A stretch of 64,000 nucleotides of DNA, taken from Aggregicoccus sp. 17bor-14 (GTDB lineage: Bacteria > Myxococcota > Myxococcia > Myxococcales > Myxococcaceae). The notes below the pieces were generated by a model that was not told the origin of the DNA, did not search any database, and was given only the letters and a program-made list of their open reading frames with translations. The translations under genes were made by a program, and so were the position numbers. Below are positions 7,351 through 18,021 of this stretch, piece by piece; the first letter of the stretch is position 1; the number at the start of each line of letters is the position of its first letter. Where the stretch lies: positions 1 to 64,000 of the forward strand of contig NZ_VJZZ01000015.1 of the NCBI RefSeq assembly GCF_009659535.1, written 5' to 3'.

Positions 7351-8460
7351 ATGTTGCGACCTGTTGCGCTCCTCGCCCTGCTGCTCGCCTCCACCCCTGC
7401 CGCCGCGGTGGAGACCATGCGCATCTCGATGGGCGACGTGGAGGGCGCCGAGGTGCGCATCTCGGGGCCCGGCCTGCGCTTCGGGGGCGACAGCGAGGAG
7501 GGGGACTTCGTGCGCGTCGGCGCGGCCGAGGCCCGGGTGCGTCGTCGCGGCGGGGGAGGGCTCGAGGTGAACGGTGCGCCCATCCTGGGCGACGCGGTGC
7601 GCTTTCGCGCCGAGACCGAGAGCCCAGATGCCGGCGTGGCCGAGGTGGCGCCGCTGCGCGCCGGTGGGCGCGAGGTGCGCGGAGAGGTGGTGGTGCGCCT
7701 CGCGGGCACGCGGCTGCAGCTGATCAACGTGCTGCCGCTCGAGGACTACCTCGCCGCGGTGCTGGGCAGCGAGATGCCCGTCTCCTTCCCGCTCGAGGCC
7801 CTCAAGGCGCAGGCGGTGGCGGCGCGCACCTATGCCCTGCAGAAGAAGCTCGAGGCCTACGGCAGCCCCTTCCACATGGGCAGCAGCGTGCTGCACCAGG
7901 TGTACGGCGGGATGGACCGGGAGGATGCGCGCACGCGCGCCGCCGTGGCCGCCACGCGCGGCCAGGTGCTCACCTACGAGCTGGCGCCCATCGAGGCCTA
8001 CTTCCACGCCTCCTGCGGCGGGCGCACCGAGTCGGGCGCCGCGGCGCTGCAGCGCGACCTGCCCTACCTCAAGCCCGTGGACTGCCCCTGCGGGGAGCTG
8101 CCCGCGAGCCACTGGTCCGCCCAGGTGAGCACCGCGGAGATGGACGCCGCGCTGCGCTTCGCCTCCGCGGGGCTGCGCACGGCGGCCCGCACGGCCACCG
8201 GGCGGGTGAGCCGGGTGGCGGCGGGGGCCCGCTCGCTCGATGCGGCGCAGCTGCGCCAGCGCCTCGGCTACACGCGCATCAAGAGCCTCTCGTTCGACGT
8301 GGAGCGCAATGCGCAGGGCTTCCGCTTCACGGGGCGCGGCTACGGCCACGGCGCGGGGCTGTGCCAGTGGGGGGCGAAGGTGCTCGCGGACCGCGGCCAG
8401 GGCTACAAGGACATCCTCGCCCACTACTACCCGGGCGCCGAGCTGCAGCAGCTGTACTGA
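7351..8460 (+). CDS. SpoIID/LytB-domain exported protein
   Basis: This is a 369-residue protein with a signal peptide (MLRPVALLALLLASTPAAA). The SpoIID/LytB core spans about residues 120-365 with the typical motifs LPLEDYLAAVLGSEMP, LKAQAVAARTYAL, ASCGGRTES and the C-terminal GYGHGAGLCQWGA. SpoIID is a lytic transglycosylase acting on peptidoglycan stripped of stem peptides; LytB relatives modify amidase activity. A role in cell-wall remodelling, perhaps in spore or predation-related wall turnover, is inferred. It is followed by queA after 61 bases and is probably transcribed from its own promoter. Confidence 0.92.
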   Translation: MLRPVALLALLLASTPAAAVETMRISMGDVEGAEVRISGPGLRFGGDSEEGDFVRVGAAEARVRRRGGGGLEVNGAPILGDAVRFRAETESPDAGVAEVAPLRAGGREVRGEVVVRLAGTRLQLINVLPLEDYLAAVLGSEMPVSFPLEALKAQAVAARTYALQKKLEAYGSPFHMGSSVLHQVYGGMDREDARTRAAVAATRGQVLTYELAPIEAYFHASCGGRTESGAAALQRDLPYLKPVDCPCGELPASHWSAQVSTAEMDAALRFASAGLRTAARTATGRVSRVAAGARSLDAAQLRQRLGYTRIKSLSFDVERNAQGFRFTGRGYGHGAGLCQWGAKVLADRGQGYKDILAHYYPGAELQQLY

Positions 8461-8521
8461 CCGGCTCCGGCCGACTTCGGCGGTAGTGCCCCGGCGCAAG
8501 GGTTGGTACAAGCCCGCAGCC

Positions 8522-10788
<2,267 letters not shown>

Positions 10789-10812
10789 GCGCCGGGTGTC
10801 GGCGAATGCGCG

Positions 10813-10840
10813 TTGGCGCGGCCGCGCGCCGTGCTAGAGC
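10813..10840 (+). promoter_or_regulatory. promoter of the stressosome operon
   Basis: TTGGCG (10813-10818), 16 bases, then TAGAGC (10835-10840). It lies about 50 bases before the TTG start of the RsbR-like gene, which has the Shine-Dalgarno sequence GGGAGGAG. It is the only promoter-like sequence found ahead of the five-gene run. Confidence 0.45.
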
Positions 10841-10891
10841 GATCGACTGCTCGGCAGCAGCCGCCGCCAGAGCACGGGAGGAGCTGCGACC

Positions 10892-11761
10892 TTGAAGAGC
10901 CTGCTGGCGGAGTTGGTGAAGACGCACGAGCGCGCCATCCTCGACGACTGGTGGCGCAACCTCACGGCCTCCGGCCTGCGCCGCGACCTGTTGATGAAGG
11001 AGGCGGAGCTGCGCGAGCAGTGCGCGGAGTTCCTGCGCCTGCTCGCCGAGGCGCTGAGCGGCGGGGGCCGCGCGGACTTCGGGGGCGCCGCGTGGGTGCC
11101 GATGCGCGACCTGCTCTCGCACATCTCGCGCACGCGCGGGCAGCAGGGCTTCACGCCCTCGGAGACGGCCTCGTTCGTCTTCAGCGCGAAGCAGCCGCTG
11201 TTCAGCCGCCTGCGCGAGGCGCTCGCCGGGGACGCGCAGCGCCTGGGCGCGGAGCTGTGGGAGGTGACCGAGCTCGTCGACCGGATGGGGCTGTTCACCA
11301 CCGAGGAGCACCAGCGCGCGCGCGAGGAGGTCATCCGCCGGCAGCAGGAGGACATGCTCGAGCTGTCCACGCCGGTGGTGCAGCTGTGGGAGGGCGTGCT
11401 CGCGCTGCCGCTCATCGGCACGCTGGACAGCGGGCGCACCCAGACGGTGATGGAGTCGCTGCTCAAGCGCATCGTGGAGACCGAGGCGGAGATCGCGATC
11501 ATCGACATCACCGGCGTGCCCACGGTGGACACGCTCACCGCGCAGCACCTGCTCAAGACCGTGACCGCCACGCGCCTGATGGGCGCCGAGTGCATCATCA
11601 GCGGCATCCGGCCGCAGATTGCCCAGACCATCGTGCACCTGGGCGTGAACCTGAGCGGGGTGCTCACCAAGGCGACGCTGCAGGGCGCCTTCCAGCTCGC
11701 GCTGCAGCGCCGCGGCCTCTCCGTCGGTAGCGGCGGCAGCGCGGGCGGCGGGAAGGGCTAG
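10892..11761 (+). CDS. RsbR-like stressosome sensor with STAS domain
   Basis: This 289-residue protein matches the RsbR family: a helical N-terminal sensor half (about 1-150, starting KSLLAELVKTHERAILDDWW) and a C-terminal STAS domain (about 165-280). The STAS half has LPLIGTLDSGRT, and IDITGVPTVDT with Thr214 in the position phosphorylated by RsbT in Bacillus. RsbR and RsbS build the stressosome shell that holds the kinase RsbT until stress. The start is TTG 10892 behind GGGAGGAG. It heads a five-gene run with RsbS, RsbT, an ATPase/phosphatase and a hybrid kinase. Confidence 0.9.
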   Translation: MKSLLAELVKTHERAILDDWWRNLTASGLRRDLLMKEAELREQCAEFLRLLAEALSGGGRADFGGAAWVPMRDLLSHISRTRGQQGFTPSETASFVFSAKQPLFSRLREALAGDAQRLGAELWEVTELVDRMGLFTTEEHQRAREEVIRRQQEDMLELSTPVVQLWEGVLALPLIGTLDSGRTQTVMESLLKRIVETEAEIAIIDITGVPTVDTLTAQHLLKTVTATRLMGAECIISGIRPQIAQTIVHLGVNLSGVLTKATLQGAFQLALQRRGLSVGSGGSAGGGKG

Positions 11762-11770
11762 GGCCGGGCC

Positions 11771-12139
11771 GTGGACCGCATCCCCATCCTGCGCATGGGC
11801 AGCTTCCTCCTGGTGACCATCCAGGTGGACATGCACGACCAGCTCGCCACCACGCTCCAGGACGACCTGACCAACCGCATCTCGGAGACGGGCGCCCGCG
11901 CGGTGCTCATCGACATCTCCGCGCTGCAGGTGGTGGACTCGTTCATCGGGAGGGTGCTGGGCAACATCGCGATGATGTCGCGGGTGCTGGACGCGCACAC
12001 GGTGGTGGTGGGCATGCAGCCGGACGTGGCCATCACGCTGGTGGAGCTGGGCATGTCCCTGCCCGGCGTGCGCACGGCGCTGAACGTGGAGAAGGGGATG
12101 CAGCTGCTCACGCGGCTGCTGGCCCAGAGCTCGCCATGA
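11771..12139 (+). CDS. RsbS-like STAS antagonist
   Basis: This single STAS domain of 122 residues corresponds in size and sequence to RsbS, the stressosome scaffold that sequesters RsbT. The phosphorylatable serine of the family is visible as Ser57 in [11 protein letters not shown], and the start [20 protein letters not shown] is typical. The start is GTG 11771. The stop overlaps the ATG of the RsbT gene by four bases (ATGA), indicating coupled translation and fixed stoichiometry. In Bacillus, phosphorylation of RsbS by RsbT releases RsbT to act downstream. Confidence 0.92.
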   Translation: MDRIPILRMGSFLLVTIQVDMHDQLATTLQDDLTNRISETGARAVLIDISALQVVDSFIGRVLGNIAMMSRVLDAHTVVVGMQPDVAITLVELGMSLPGVRTALNVEKGMQLLTRLLAQSSP

Positions 12140-12540
12140 GCACCGCGAAGGCCGAGACCCTGCCCATCCGCTCCGCGCAGGACCTGGTGGTGGTGCGCCA
12201 GGCGGTGCGCACCTGGAGCCAGTCGCTGGGCTTCGGGCTGGTGGACCAGACCAAGGTGGTCACCGCGGCGAGCGAGCTGGCGCGCAACACGCTGGACTAC
12301 GGCGGCGGCGGCCAGGTGCGGCTCGAGCAGCTCGAGGACGGGGCGCGGCGCGGGCTGCGACTGGTGTTCGAGGACAAGGGCCCCGGCATCGCAGACGTGG
12401 AGCAGGCGATGCGCGACGGCTACTCCTCCGGCCGCGGGATGGGGCTGGGCCTGGGCGGCGCGAAGCGGCTCTCGCACGAGTTCGAGCTGCACTCGCGGCT
12501 GGGCGAGGGCACCCGGGTGACGCTCACCCGGTGGAAGTGA
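12136..12540 (+). CDS. RsbT-like serine kinase of the stressosome
   Basis: This is a 134-residue GHKL-type ATPase of the RsbT family. The N box reads [15 protein letters not shown], and the G box region reads [29 protein letters not shown]. RsbT phosphorylates RsbR and RsbS and, once released, activates a downstream partner (the phosphatase RsbU in Bacillus). No RsbU or SigB gene follows here; instead its close relatives form the N-termini of the next two proteins. Those are the likely partners or competitors (inference). Confidence 0.92.
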   Translation: MSTAKAETLPIRSAQDLVVVRQAVRTWSQSLGFGLVDQTKVVTAASELARNTLDYGGGGQVRLEQLEDGARRGLRLVFEDKGPGIADVEQAMRDGYSSGRGMGLGLGGAKRLSHEFELHSRLGEGTRVTLTRWK

Positions 12541-13562
12541 GCGGAGGCGCGCCGGGGATGCTGCACTCGCAGGCCATCACCGTGAGGGAGTCCTCCCAGG
12601 TGGGCGAGGCGCGCCGCGGCGCGGTGCTGATCGCCGCGGGCCTGGGTATGAATGCGGAGCTGCAGGCGCGCGCAGGGCTCATCGCGACCGAGGCCGCGAC
12701 GAACCTGCTGCGCCACGGCGGCGGCGGCGAGGTGCTGCTGCGCGCGGTCGAGACCGGGAGCCAGGCGGGCGTGGAGTTGCTCGCGCTGGACCGCGGCAGC
12801 GGCATCGCGGACGTGGCGCGCAGCCTGCGCGACGGCTACTCCACCGCGGGCACGGCGGGCGAGGGGCTGGGCGCCATCCAGCGCCAGTCCACCGTGTTCG
12901 ACCTCTACGCGCCGATGGGCCAGGGCACGGCGCTGCTCTCGCAGCTGTGGGCCGAGGGAGGGGAGCCCTCGGACCGGCCGGTGGTGGTGGGCGCGGTGTG
13001 CGTGGCGAAGCCCGGGGAGAGCGCCTGCGGAGACGCCTGGTGGGTGGAGTGCCACCCGGAGGGGGCGACGGTGCTGGTGGCGGACGGGCTGGGCCACGGG
13101 CCGCAGGCGGCCACGGCCTCGCTCGAGGCGGTGCGGCTCTTGCGCGCCCAGCCCCGGCTCGCGCCCGGCGAGCAGCTGCGGCGCCTGCACGCGGGGCTGC
13201 ACGCCACGCGGGGCTGCGCGGCGGCGGTGGCCGCGGTGGACGTGCGCGCGGGCGTGCTGCAGTACAGCGGCGTGGGCAACATCACGGGCACGGTGCTGCT
13301 GGAGGCGCAGCGCACGCATCTGGTGAGCCACAACGGCACGCTCGGCCACGACACGCCGCTGGTCCAGGAGCTGCCCTACGTGTACCCCGAGGGCGCGCTG
13401 TTGGTGATGGCCTCGGACGGCCTGGGCACGCAGTGGCGCCCGGAGCGCTACCCGGGGCTGCTCGCGCGCCACCCCTCGCTCGTGGCCGGCGTGCTCTACC
13501 GCGACTTCGCGCGGGGGCGCGACGACGTGACGGTGGTCGCGGTGCGCGGCGGGAGGGGCTGA
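12531..13562 (+). CDS. RsbT-like ATPase domain fused to PP2C/RsbX-like phosphatase
   Basis: A 343-residue protein. Residues about 10-140 resemble the RsbT/RsbW ATPase fold (N box IATEAATNLLRHGGGG; DRGSGIADVARSLRDGYS; the glycine-rich lid GEGLGAIQRQS is altered compared with the upstream protein). Residues about 150-340 form a SpoIIE/RsbX-type PP2C phosphatase with VLVADGLGHGP, GVGNITG, LLVMASDGLG and the metal Asp in GRDDVTVVAV. RsbX dephosphorylates RsbR and RsbS to reset the stressosome, so this is the probable reset enzyme. Translation starts at GTG 12531, overlapping rsbT by ten bases. Confidence 0.88.
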   Translation: MEVSGGAPGMLHSQAITVRESSQVGEARRGAVLIAAGLGMNAELQARAGLIATEAATNLLRHGGGGEVLLRAVETGSQAGVELLALDRGSGIADVARSLRDGYSTAGTAGEGLGAIQRQSTVFDLYAPMGQGTALLSQLWAEGGEPSDRPVVVGAVCVAKPGESACGDAWWVECHPEGATVLVADGLGHGPQAATASLEAVRLLRAQPRLAPGEQLRRLHAGLHATRGCAAAVAAVDVRAGVLQYSGVGNITGTVLLEAQRTHLVSHNGTLGHDTPLVQELPYVYPEGALLVMASDGLGTQWRPERYPGLLARHPSLVAGVLYRDFARGRDDVTVVAVRGGRG

Positions 13563-15703
13563 TGGACGCGAAGGCTCAGCTCCTCGCGCAGCTGCCGCTG
13601 CGCACCGAGCAGGACGTGGTGCAGTGCCGCAGGCTCGCGCGCGAGCTCGCGGCGCAGCTGGGCTTCAGCGGGCTCGAGCAGACGCGGATCGCCACGGCCG
13701 TGTCGGAGATCGCGCGCAACGCGTTCGTCTACGCGGGCGGAGGCGAGGCGGAGCTGCGCTACGCCGAGGGCCCTCCACTCGCGCTCTGGGTGCGCGTGAG
13801 CGACCGGGGCCCGGGCATCCCCGCGCTCGAGGAGATCCTCGAGGGGCGCTACGACTCGAAGACGGGGCTGGGGCTGGGGATCGCAGGCTCGCGGCGGCTG
13901 ATGGACCGCTTCAGCGTGCGCTCGGGGCCGGAGGGGACGGTGGTGGAGATGGGGCAGATGCTGCCTGCGGGCCGCACGCCTCCGCAGCCCGGGCAGCTCC
14001 ACGCCCTGCGGCGGCGCGCGCCGCCGCAGGGGCCGGTGGCGGTGCTGGACGAGCTGGGGGCGCAGAACGCCGCGCTGGTGGAGACGATCGGGGCGCTGGA
14101 GGAGCGCCAGGCGGAGCTGGACCGGCTCAACCGCGAGCTGGCCGAGACGAACCGCGGCGTGGTGGCGCTCTACTCCGAGCTGGACGTGCAGGCCGAGGCG
14201 CTCAAGCGCGCGAGCCAGCTCAAGAGCCAGTTCCTCTCGCACGTGAGCCACGAGTTCCGCACGCCGCTGCACTCGGTGCTCAGCCTCTCGCGCCTGCTGC
14301 AGGACGAGGTGGACGGCCCGCTCACGCCCGAGCAGGCCCGGCAGGTGAAGTTCATCCGCCGCTCCGCCGAGGCGCTGAGCGAGCTCATCGACGACCTGCT
14401 GGACCTGGCGAAGATCGAGGCCGGCAAGGCCGAGGTGCGTCCGCGCGCCTTCGGGGTGCCCGAGCTGCTCGCGACCCTGCGCGGCATGCTGCGCCCGCTG
14501 CGCAGCGACGACGCGGTGCAGCTCGTCATCGACGAGGCGCCCGGGCTGCCGCTGCTCTACACGGACGAGGGCAAGCTCGCCCAGATCCTGCGCAACCTCG
14601 TCTCCAACGCGCTCAAGTTCACCGAGCGCGGCGAGGTGCGGGTAAGCGCGCGCCGCGGCTCGGGCGGCCGGGTGGTGTTCAGCGTGCGCGACACGGGGGT
14701 GGGCATCGCCCCCGAGGACCAGGAGCGCATCTTCGAGGAGTACACGCAGATCGCCGGCCCCCACCAGCGCTCGCGCGGCACGGGACTGGGGCTGCCCCTG
14801 AGCCGCCGGCTCGCGGAGCTGCTGGGCGGCAGCCTCAGCGTGCACAGCGTGCCGGGCCAGGGCTCCACCTTCACCGCCTCGGTGATGGGGCTCGCGCCGG
14901 GCCGCACGGACGCGCCTCCCGAGCTCGAGCTCGCGTGGCGGCTCGAGCCGGGCCTGCAGCCGGTGCTGCTGCTGCTCGGCGAGCCCCCGGGCCCGGGCGA
15001 AGCCCTTTCCCCCGAGCCGCCTGCGCTGCGGGAGGCCGGGCTGCAGCTCCTCCCGGTGGCGGGCGAGGAACGCGCGCGGGTGGCGCTCGGGCGGCTGCGG
15101 CCCGCGGCGCTGGTGGTGGACCTGGCGCAGGGGCCCGAGGCGCTCGAGGGCGCGCTCGCGCTGCTGCCGGAGGCGGAGGCGGCGCAGGTGCCCTGCTTCG
15201 GGCTCGGCGAGGGGGCGCACCCGGGGCTGCGGGTCCTGCCCCGCGAGGCGCTGGCGGACGGCACGCTGCTCGGGCTCCTGCGGCCGCCGCCCCCCACGGC
15301 GGCAGGGGAGGCGAGCGCGCACGGGGAGCTGCTCATCATCGACGACGACGAGGTGTTCCGCTACCTGCTGCGGCGCACCCTGGACGAGACGCCCTACCGG
15401 GTGCTCGAGGCGCCGGGAGGGCCGGAGGGGCTCGCGCTCGCGCGCTCGCACCTGCCGCGGCTCATCTTCCTGGACCTGGTGATGCCGGGCATGGGCGCCC
15501 CCGAGGTGCTGGAGGCCCTGCGCGCGGACCCGCTCACCCGCGATGTCCCGGTGATCGTGCAGTCGGCCAAGCGGCTGGCGCCCGGGGAGCTGACCTCCCT
15601 GCTCGCCCGGGCGCAGGGCTTCCTGCCGAAGCAGCACCTGGCGCGCGAGACGGTGCTGCATCAGCTGGAGGGCGTGCTCGGCCCACTCCCCAGGGCGCGC
15701 TAG
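13562..15703 (+). CDS. hybrid histidine kinase with N-terminal RsbT-like domain and C-terminal receiver
   Basis: A 713-residue protein with four parts. Residues 1-145 are a third RsbT-like ATPase (VSEIARNAFVYAGGG, DRGPGIPALEEI, TGLGLGIAGSRRL). A coiled coil covers about 160-220. A HisKA/HATPase_c histidine kinase covers about 220-460 (His230 in SHEFRTPLHSV, NLVSNALKFTERG, DTGVGIAPEDQERIF, GTGLGLPLSRRL). After a poorly conserved stretch, a receiver lies at about 590-705 (Asp638 in FLDLVMPGM). There is no transmembrane helix, so it is cytosolic. The ATG overlaps the previous stop by one base. It is the likely output of the stressosome, replacing RsbU/SigB by His-Asp phosphotransfer. Confidence 0.9.
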   Translation: MDAKAQLLAQLPLRTEQDVVQCRRLARELAAQLGFSGLEQTRIATAVSEIARNAFVYAGGGEAELRYAEGPPLALWVRVSDRGPGIPALEEILEGRYDSKTGLGLGIAGSRRLMDRFSVRSGPEGTVVEMGQMLPAGRTPPQPGQLHALRRRAPPQGPVAVLDELGAQNAALVETIGALEERQAELDRLNRELAETNRGVVALYSELDVQAEALKRASQLKSQFLSHVSHEFRTPLHSVLSLSRLLQDEVDGPLTPEQARQVKFIRRSAEALSELIDDLLDLAKIEAGKAEVRPRAFGVPELLATLRGMLRPLRSDDAVQLVIDEAPGLPLLYTDEGKLAQILRNLVSNALKFTERGEVRVSARRGSGGRVVFSVRDTGVGIAPEDQERIFEEYTQIAGPHQRSRGTGLGLPLSRRLAELLGGSLSVHSVPGQGSTFTASVMGLAPGRTDAPPELELAWRLEPGLQPVLLLLGEPPGPGEALSPEPPALREAGLQLLPVAGEERARVALGRLRPAALVVDLAQGPEALEGALALLPEAEAAQVPCFGLGEGAHPGLRVLPREALADGTLLGLLRPPPPTAAGEASAHGELLIIDDDEVFRYLLRRTLDETPYRVLEAPGGPEGLALARSHLPRLIFLDLVMPGMGAPEVLEALRADPLTRDVPVIVQSAKRLAPGELTSLLARAQGFLPKQHLARETVLHQLEGVLGPLPRAR

Positions 15704-15748
15704 GGCGGGCCCCTGCTGCGGGCCGGGGTAGACCACACCCGGCGCTTC

Positions 15749-15777
15749 TTGCCCGGGCGGAGGCCTGCTGGTAGAAC
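15749..15777 (+). promoter_or_regulatory. promoter of yajC-secD-secF
   Basis: TTGCCC (15749-15754), 17 bases and TAGAAC (15772-15777), followed by a leader of about 70 bases to the GTG at 15856. Confidence 0.5.
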
Positions 15778-15855
15778 GCGCCCCTTCCTCTGCCCGGCAG
15801 TGTCCAGTCCTGGGCTCTGCAGTGGGCCGTTCCTTCTCTGCGCGACGAGGCGTTT

Positions 15856-16218
15856 GTGGCAGACAGCTTTCTGATCCTGGCGCAGGCAGCCGGGGGCAAC
15901 TCCAGCCCCCTCGGCATGCTGCCCATCCTGGTTGCGATGGCCGCCATCATGTACTTCGTGATGATCCGGCCCCAGCAGAAGCAGATGAAGGAGCACCGGA
16001 CCATGCTCGCCGGGCTCAAGAAGGGCGACGAGTACGTGACCCAGGGCGGCCTCGTCGGCCGCATCTACGAGGTCGCGGATCGCACGGTGACGCTCGAGGT
16101 GGCCAGCGGCGTGCGCGTGCGCGTGCTCAAGACCTCGATCGCCGGCCGCTACGCGGTCGAGGCGCCCGCAGCCCCTGCGGCGGCGGTGAAGGTGGAAGAC
16201 AAGAAGGAGGAGAAGTAA
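15856..16218 (+). CDS. yajC: preprotein translocase subunit YajC
   Basis: This 120-residue protein carries one N-terminal membrane helix (LGMLPILVAMAAIMYFVMI) followed by the family signature RPQQKQMKEHRTML, and the small KKGDEYVTQGGLVGRI domain. YajC associates with SecDF at the SecYEG translocon. The C-terminus is a charged Ala/Lys tail. The start is GTG 15856. It lies three bases from secD, the standard yajC-secD-secF order. Confidence 0.96.
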   Translation: MADSFLILAQAAGGNSSPLGMLPILVAMAAIMYFVMIRPQQKQMKEHRTMLAGLKKGDEYVTQGGLVGRIYEVADRTVTLEVASGVRVRVLKTSIAGRYAVEAPAAPAAAVKVEDKKEEK

Positions 16219-16221
16219 GCG

Positions 16222-17994
16222 ATGGAGCGCTCCTGGTATTGGAAGCTGGCGCTGATCGTCCTGGTGACCCTGGGCACGATTTGGTACCTGACCCCGACCT
16301 ACTACTCGCTGTTCGTCCTGGACCGGGCCGAGCGCAACAACATCGCGGCGCTGCAGGCGCGGCTGCCCAAGTGGTCGCCGTCCGCGAAGCACCGGGTGAA
16401 CCTGGGCCTGGACCTGCAGGGCGGCATCCACATGGTGATGCGCGTGGACACCCGCACGGCGCTGCAGAAGCGCACCGAGCGGCGCGGCCAGCAGATCGCC
16501 AACTACCTCAACGAGAAGAAGATCGGCGAGGTGACGGCGGACACGGACCCCGAGGCGCTGCGCCTCACGCTCACCGCGAAGGACCCGGCGACCCTGCCCG
16601 CGATCGAGAAGGAGGTGCTCTCGAGCTACCAGGACTTCACCGTGGCGGCGCGCGAGGGCAACCGGCTGGTGCTCGCGCCGGATGACAGCCAGGTGAACCG
16701 CTTCCGCGACGAGGCGGTGGACCAGGCGATGCTCGTCATCCGCCGCCGCATCGACAAGTGGGGCGTGGCCGAGGTGGACGTGCGCAAGCTGGGCACGGAC
16801 TCCATCCAGATCTCGCTGCCCGGCCAGCAGAACGCCGAGCAGGCCAAGGAGCTGGTGGGCACCACCGCGCAGCTCGAGTTCCGGCTCGTGGACGACACGG
16901 GCACCTTCTTCCAGGACACCTTCCGCAACAGCCCGCCGGCGCCCGAGAGCGGCATCCAGCTGGGCACGGCGGACGGCTTCCCGGCGCTGGTGAGCAAGGA
17001 CCGCGAGGCGCTGCTCGCCTACGTGAAGGGCAAGGTCCCGCAGGACCGCGAGGTGCTGCTCGAGTGCCAGGAGGGGCAGGGCGCGAAGAAGGGCGACTGC
17101 GCGAGCTACGCCACCTACCTGGTGGACAAGAACGTGCCGCTCACGGGCGAGAGCCTCGCGGGCGCGGACGCCTCCATCAGCCAGCTGCAGGAGCCGGAGG
17201 TGAGCATCACCTTCGACGCGGCCGGCGCGCGCGAGTTCGAGAAGCTCACCGAGCAGTGGGTGGGCCGGCGCATGGCGATCGTGCTGGACGAGAACGTGCA
17301 CTCGGCGCCGCGCATCAACGAGAAGATCCCCGGCGGCCGCGCGCGCATCACCATGGGCCGCGGCGCGGGCACCAGCATGGATCAGCGCCTGCAGGAGGCG
17401 AACACGCTGGCGCTGGTGCTCAAGGCGGGCGCGCTGCCGGCGCCGGTGACCACGGGCGAGATCCGCCAGGTGGGCGCGAGCCTCGGTGACGAGCTGATCA
17501 AGAAGGGCGGCCTCGCGGCGCTGGTGGGCCTGGCGCTCGTGGTCATCTTCATGGCCGTCTACTACAAGAAGTCGGGCCTCATCGCGGACGTGGCGCTGGT
17601 GCTCAACGGCCTGCTCATCCTCGCGGGCCTCGCCTTCTTCAACGCGACCCTCACGCTGCCGGGCATCGCGGGCTTCGTGCTCACGCTGGGCATCGCGGTG
17701 GACGCGAACGTGCTCATCAACGAGCGCATCCGCGAGGAGCTGCGCCACGGCAAGACCGCGCGCCAGGCGGTGGACCAGGGCTACGACCGCGCCTTCTGGA
17801 CCATCTTCGATGCGCACGTGACCAGCCTCATCGCGGGCTTCATCCTCTTCATGACGGGCACGGGTCCGGTGCGCGGCTTCGCGACGACGCTGATCGTGGG
17901 CCTCATCGCCTCGCTCTTCACCTCGATCGTGGTGACGCGCACCATCACCACGTACTTCATCCACGGCCGCAACGCGCAGACGGTGTCGGTCTAA
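16222..17994 (+). CDS. secD: protein translocase subunit SecD
   Basis: This 590-residue RND-type membrane protein uses the proton gradient to pull exported proteins out of SecYEG. The N-terminal helix is followed by NLGLDLQGGIHMVMRVD, the large periplasmic P1 domain (about residues 60-400), and a bundle of five helices (about 420-590). The bundle includes GIAVDANVLINERIREE with the conserved Asp, and TGTGPVRGFATTL. Length and motifs agree with the family. secF follows after 27 bases. Confidence 0.97.
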   Translation: MERSWYWKLALIVLVTLGTIWYLTPTYYSLFVLDRAERNNIAALQARLPKWSPSAKHRVNLGLDLQGGIHMVMRVDTRTALQKRTERRGQQIANYLNEKKIGEVTADTDPEALRLTLTAKDPATLPAIEKEVLSSYQDFTVAAREGNRLVLAPDDSQVNRFRDEAVDQAMLVIRRRIDKWGVAEVDVRKLGTDSIQISLPGQQNAEQAKELVGTTAQLEFRLVDDTGTFFQDTFRNSPPAPESGIQLGTADGFPALVSKDREALLAYVKGKVPQDREVLLECQEGQGAKKGDCASYATYLVDKNVPLTGESLAGADASISQLQEPEVSITFDAAGAREFEKLTEQWVGRRMAIVLDENVHSAPRINEKIPGGRARITMGRGAGTSMDQRLQEANTLALVLKAGALPAPVTTGEIRQVGASLGDELIKKGGLAALVGLALVVIFMAVYYKKSGLIADVALVLNGLLILAGLAFFNATLTLPGIAGFVLTLGIAVDANVLINERIREELRHGKTARQAVDQGYDRAFWTIFDAHVTSLIAGFILFMTGTGPVRGFATTLIVGLIASLFTSIVVTRTITTYFIHGRNAQTVSV

Positions 17995-18021
17995 CCGCCG
18001 CAGGCCCGAGGACACGCGAAC

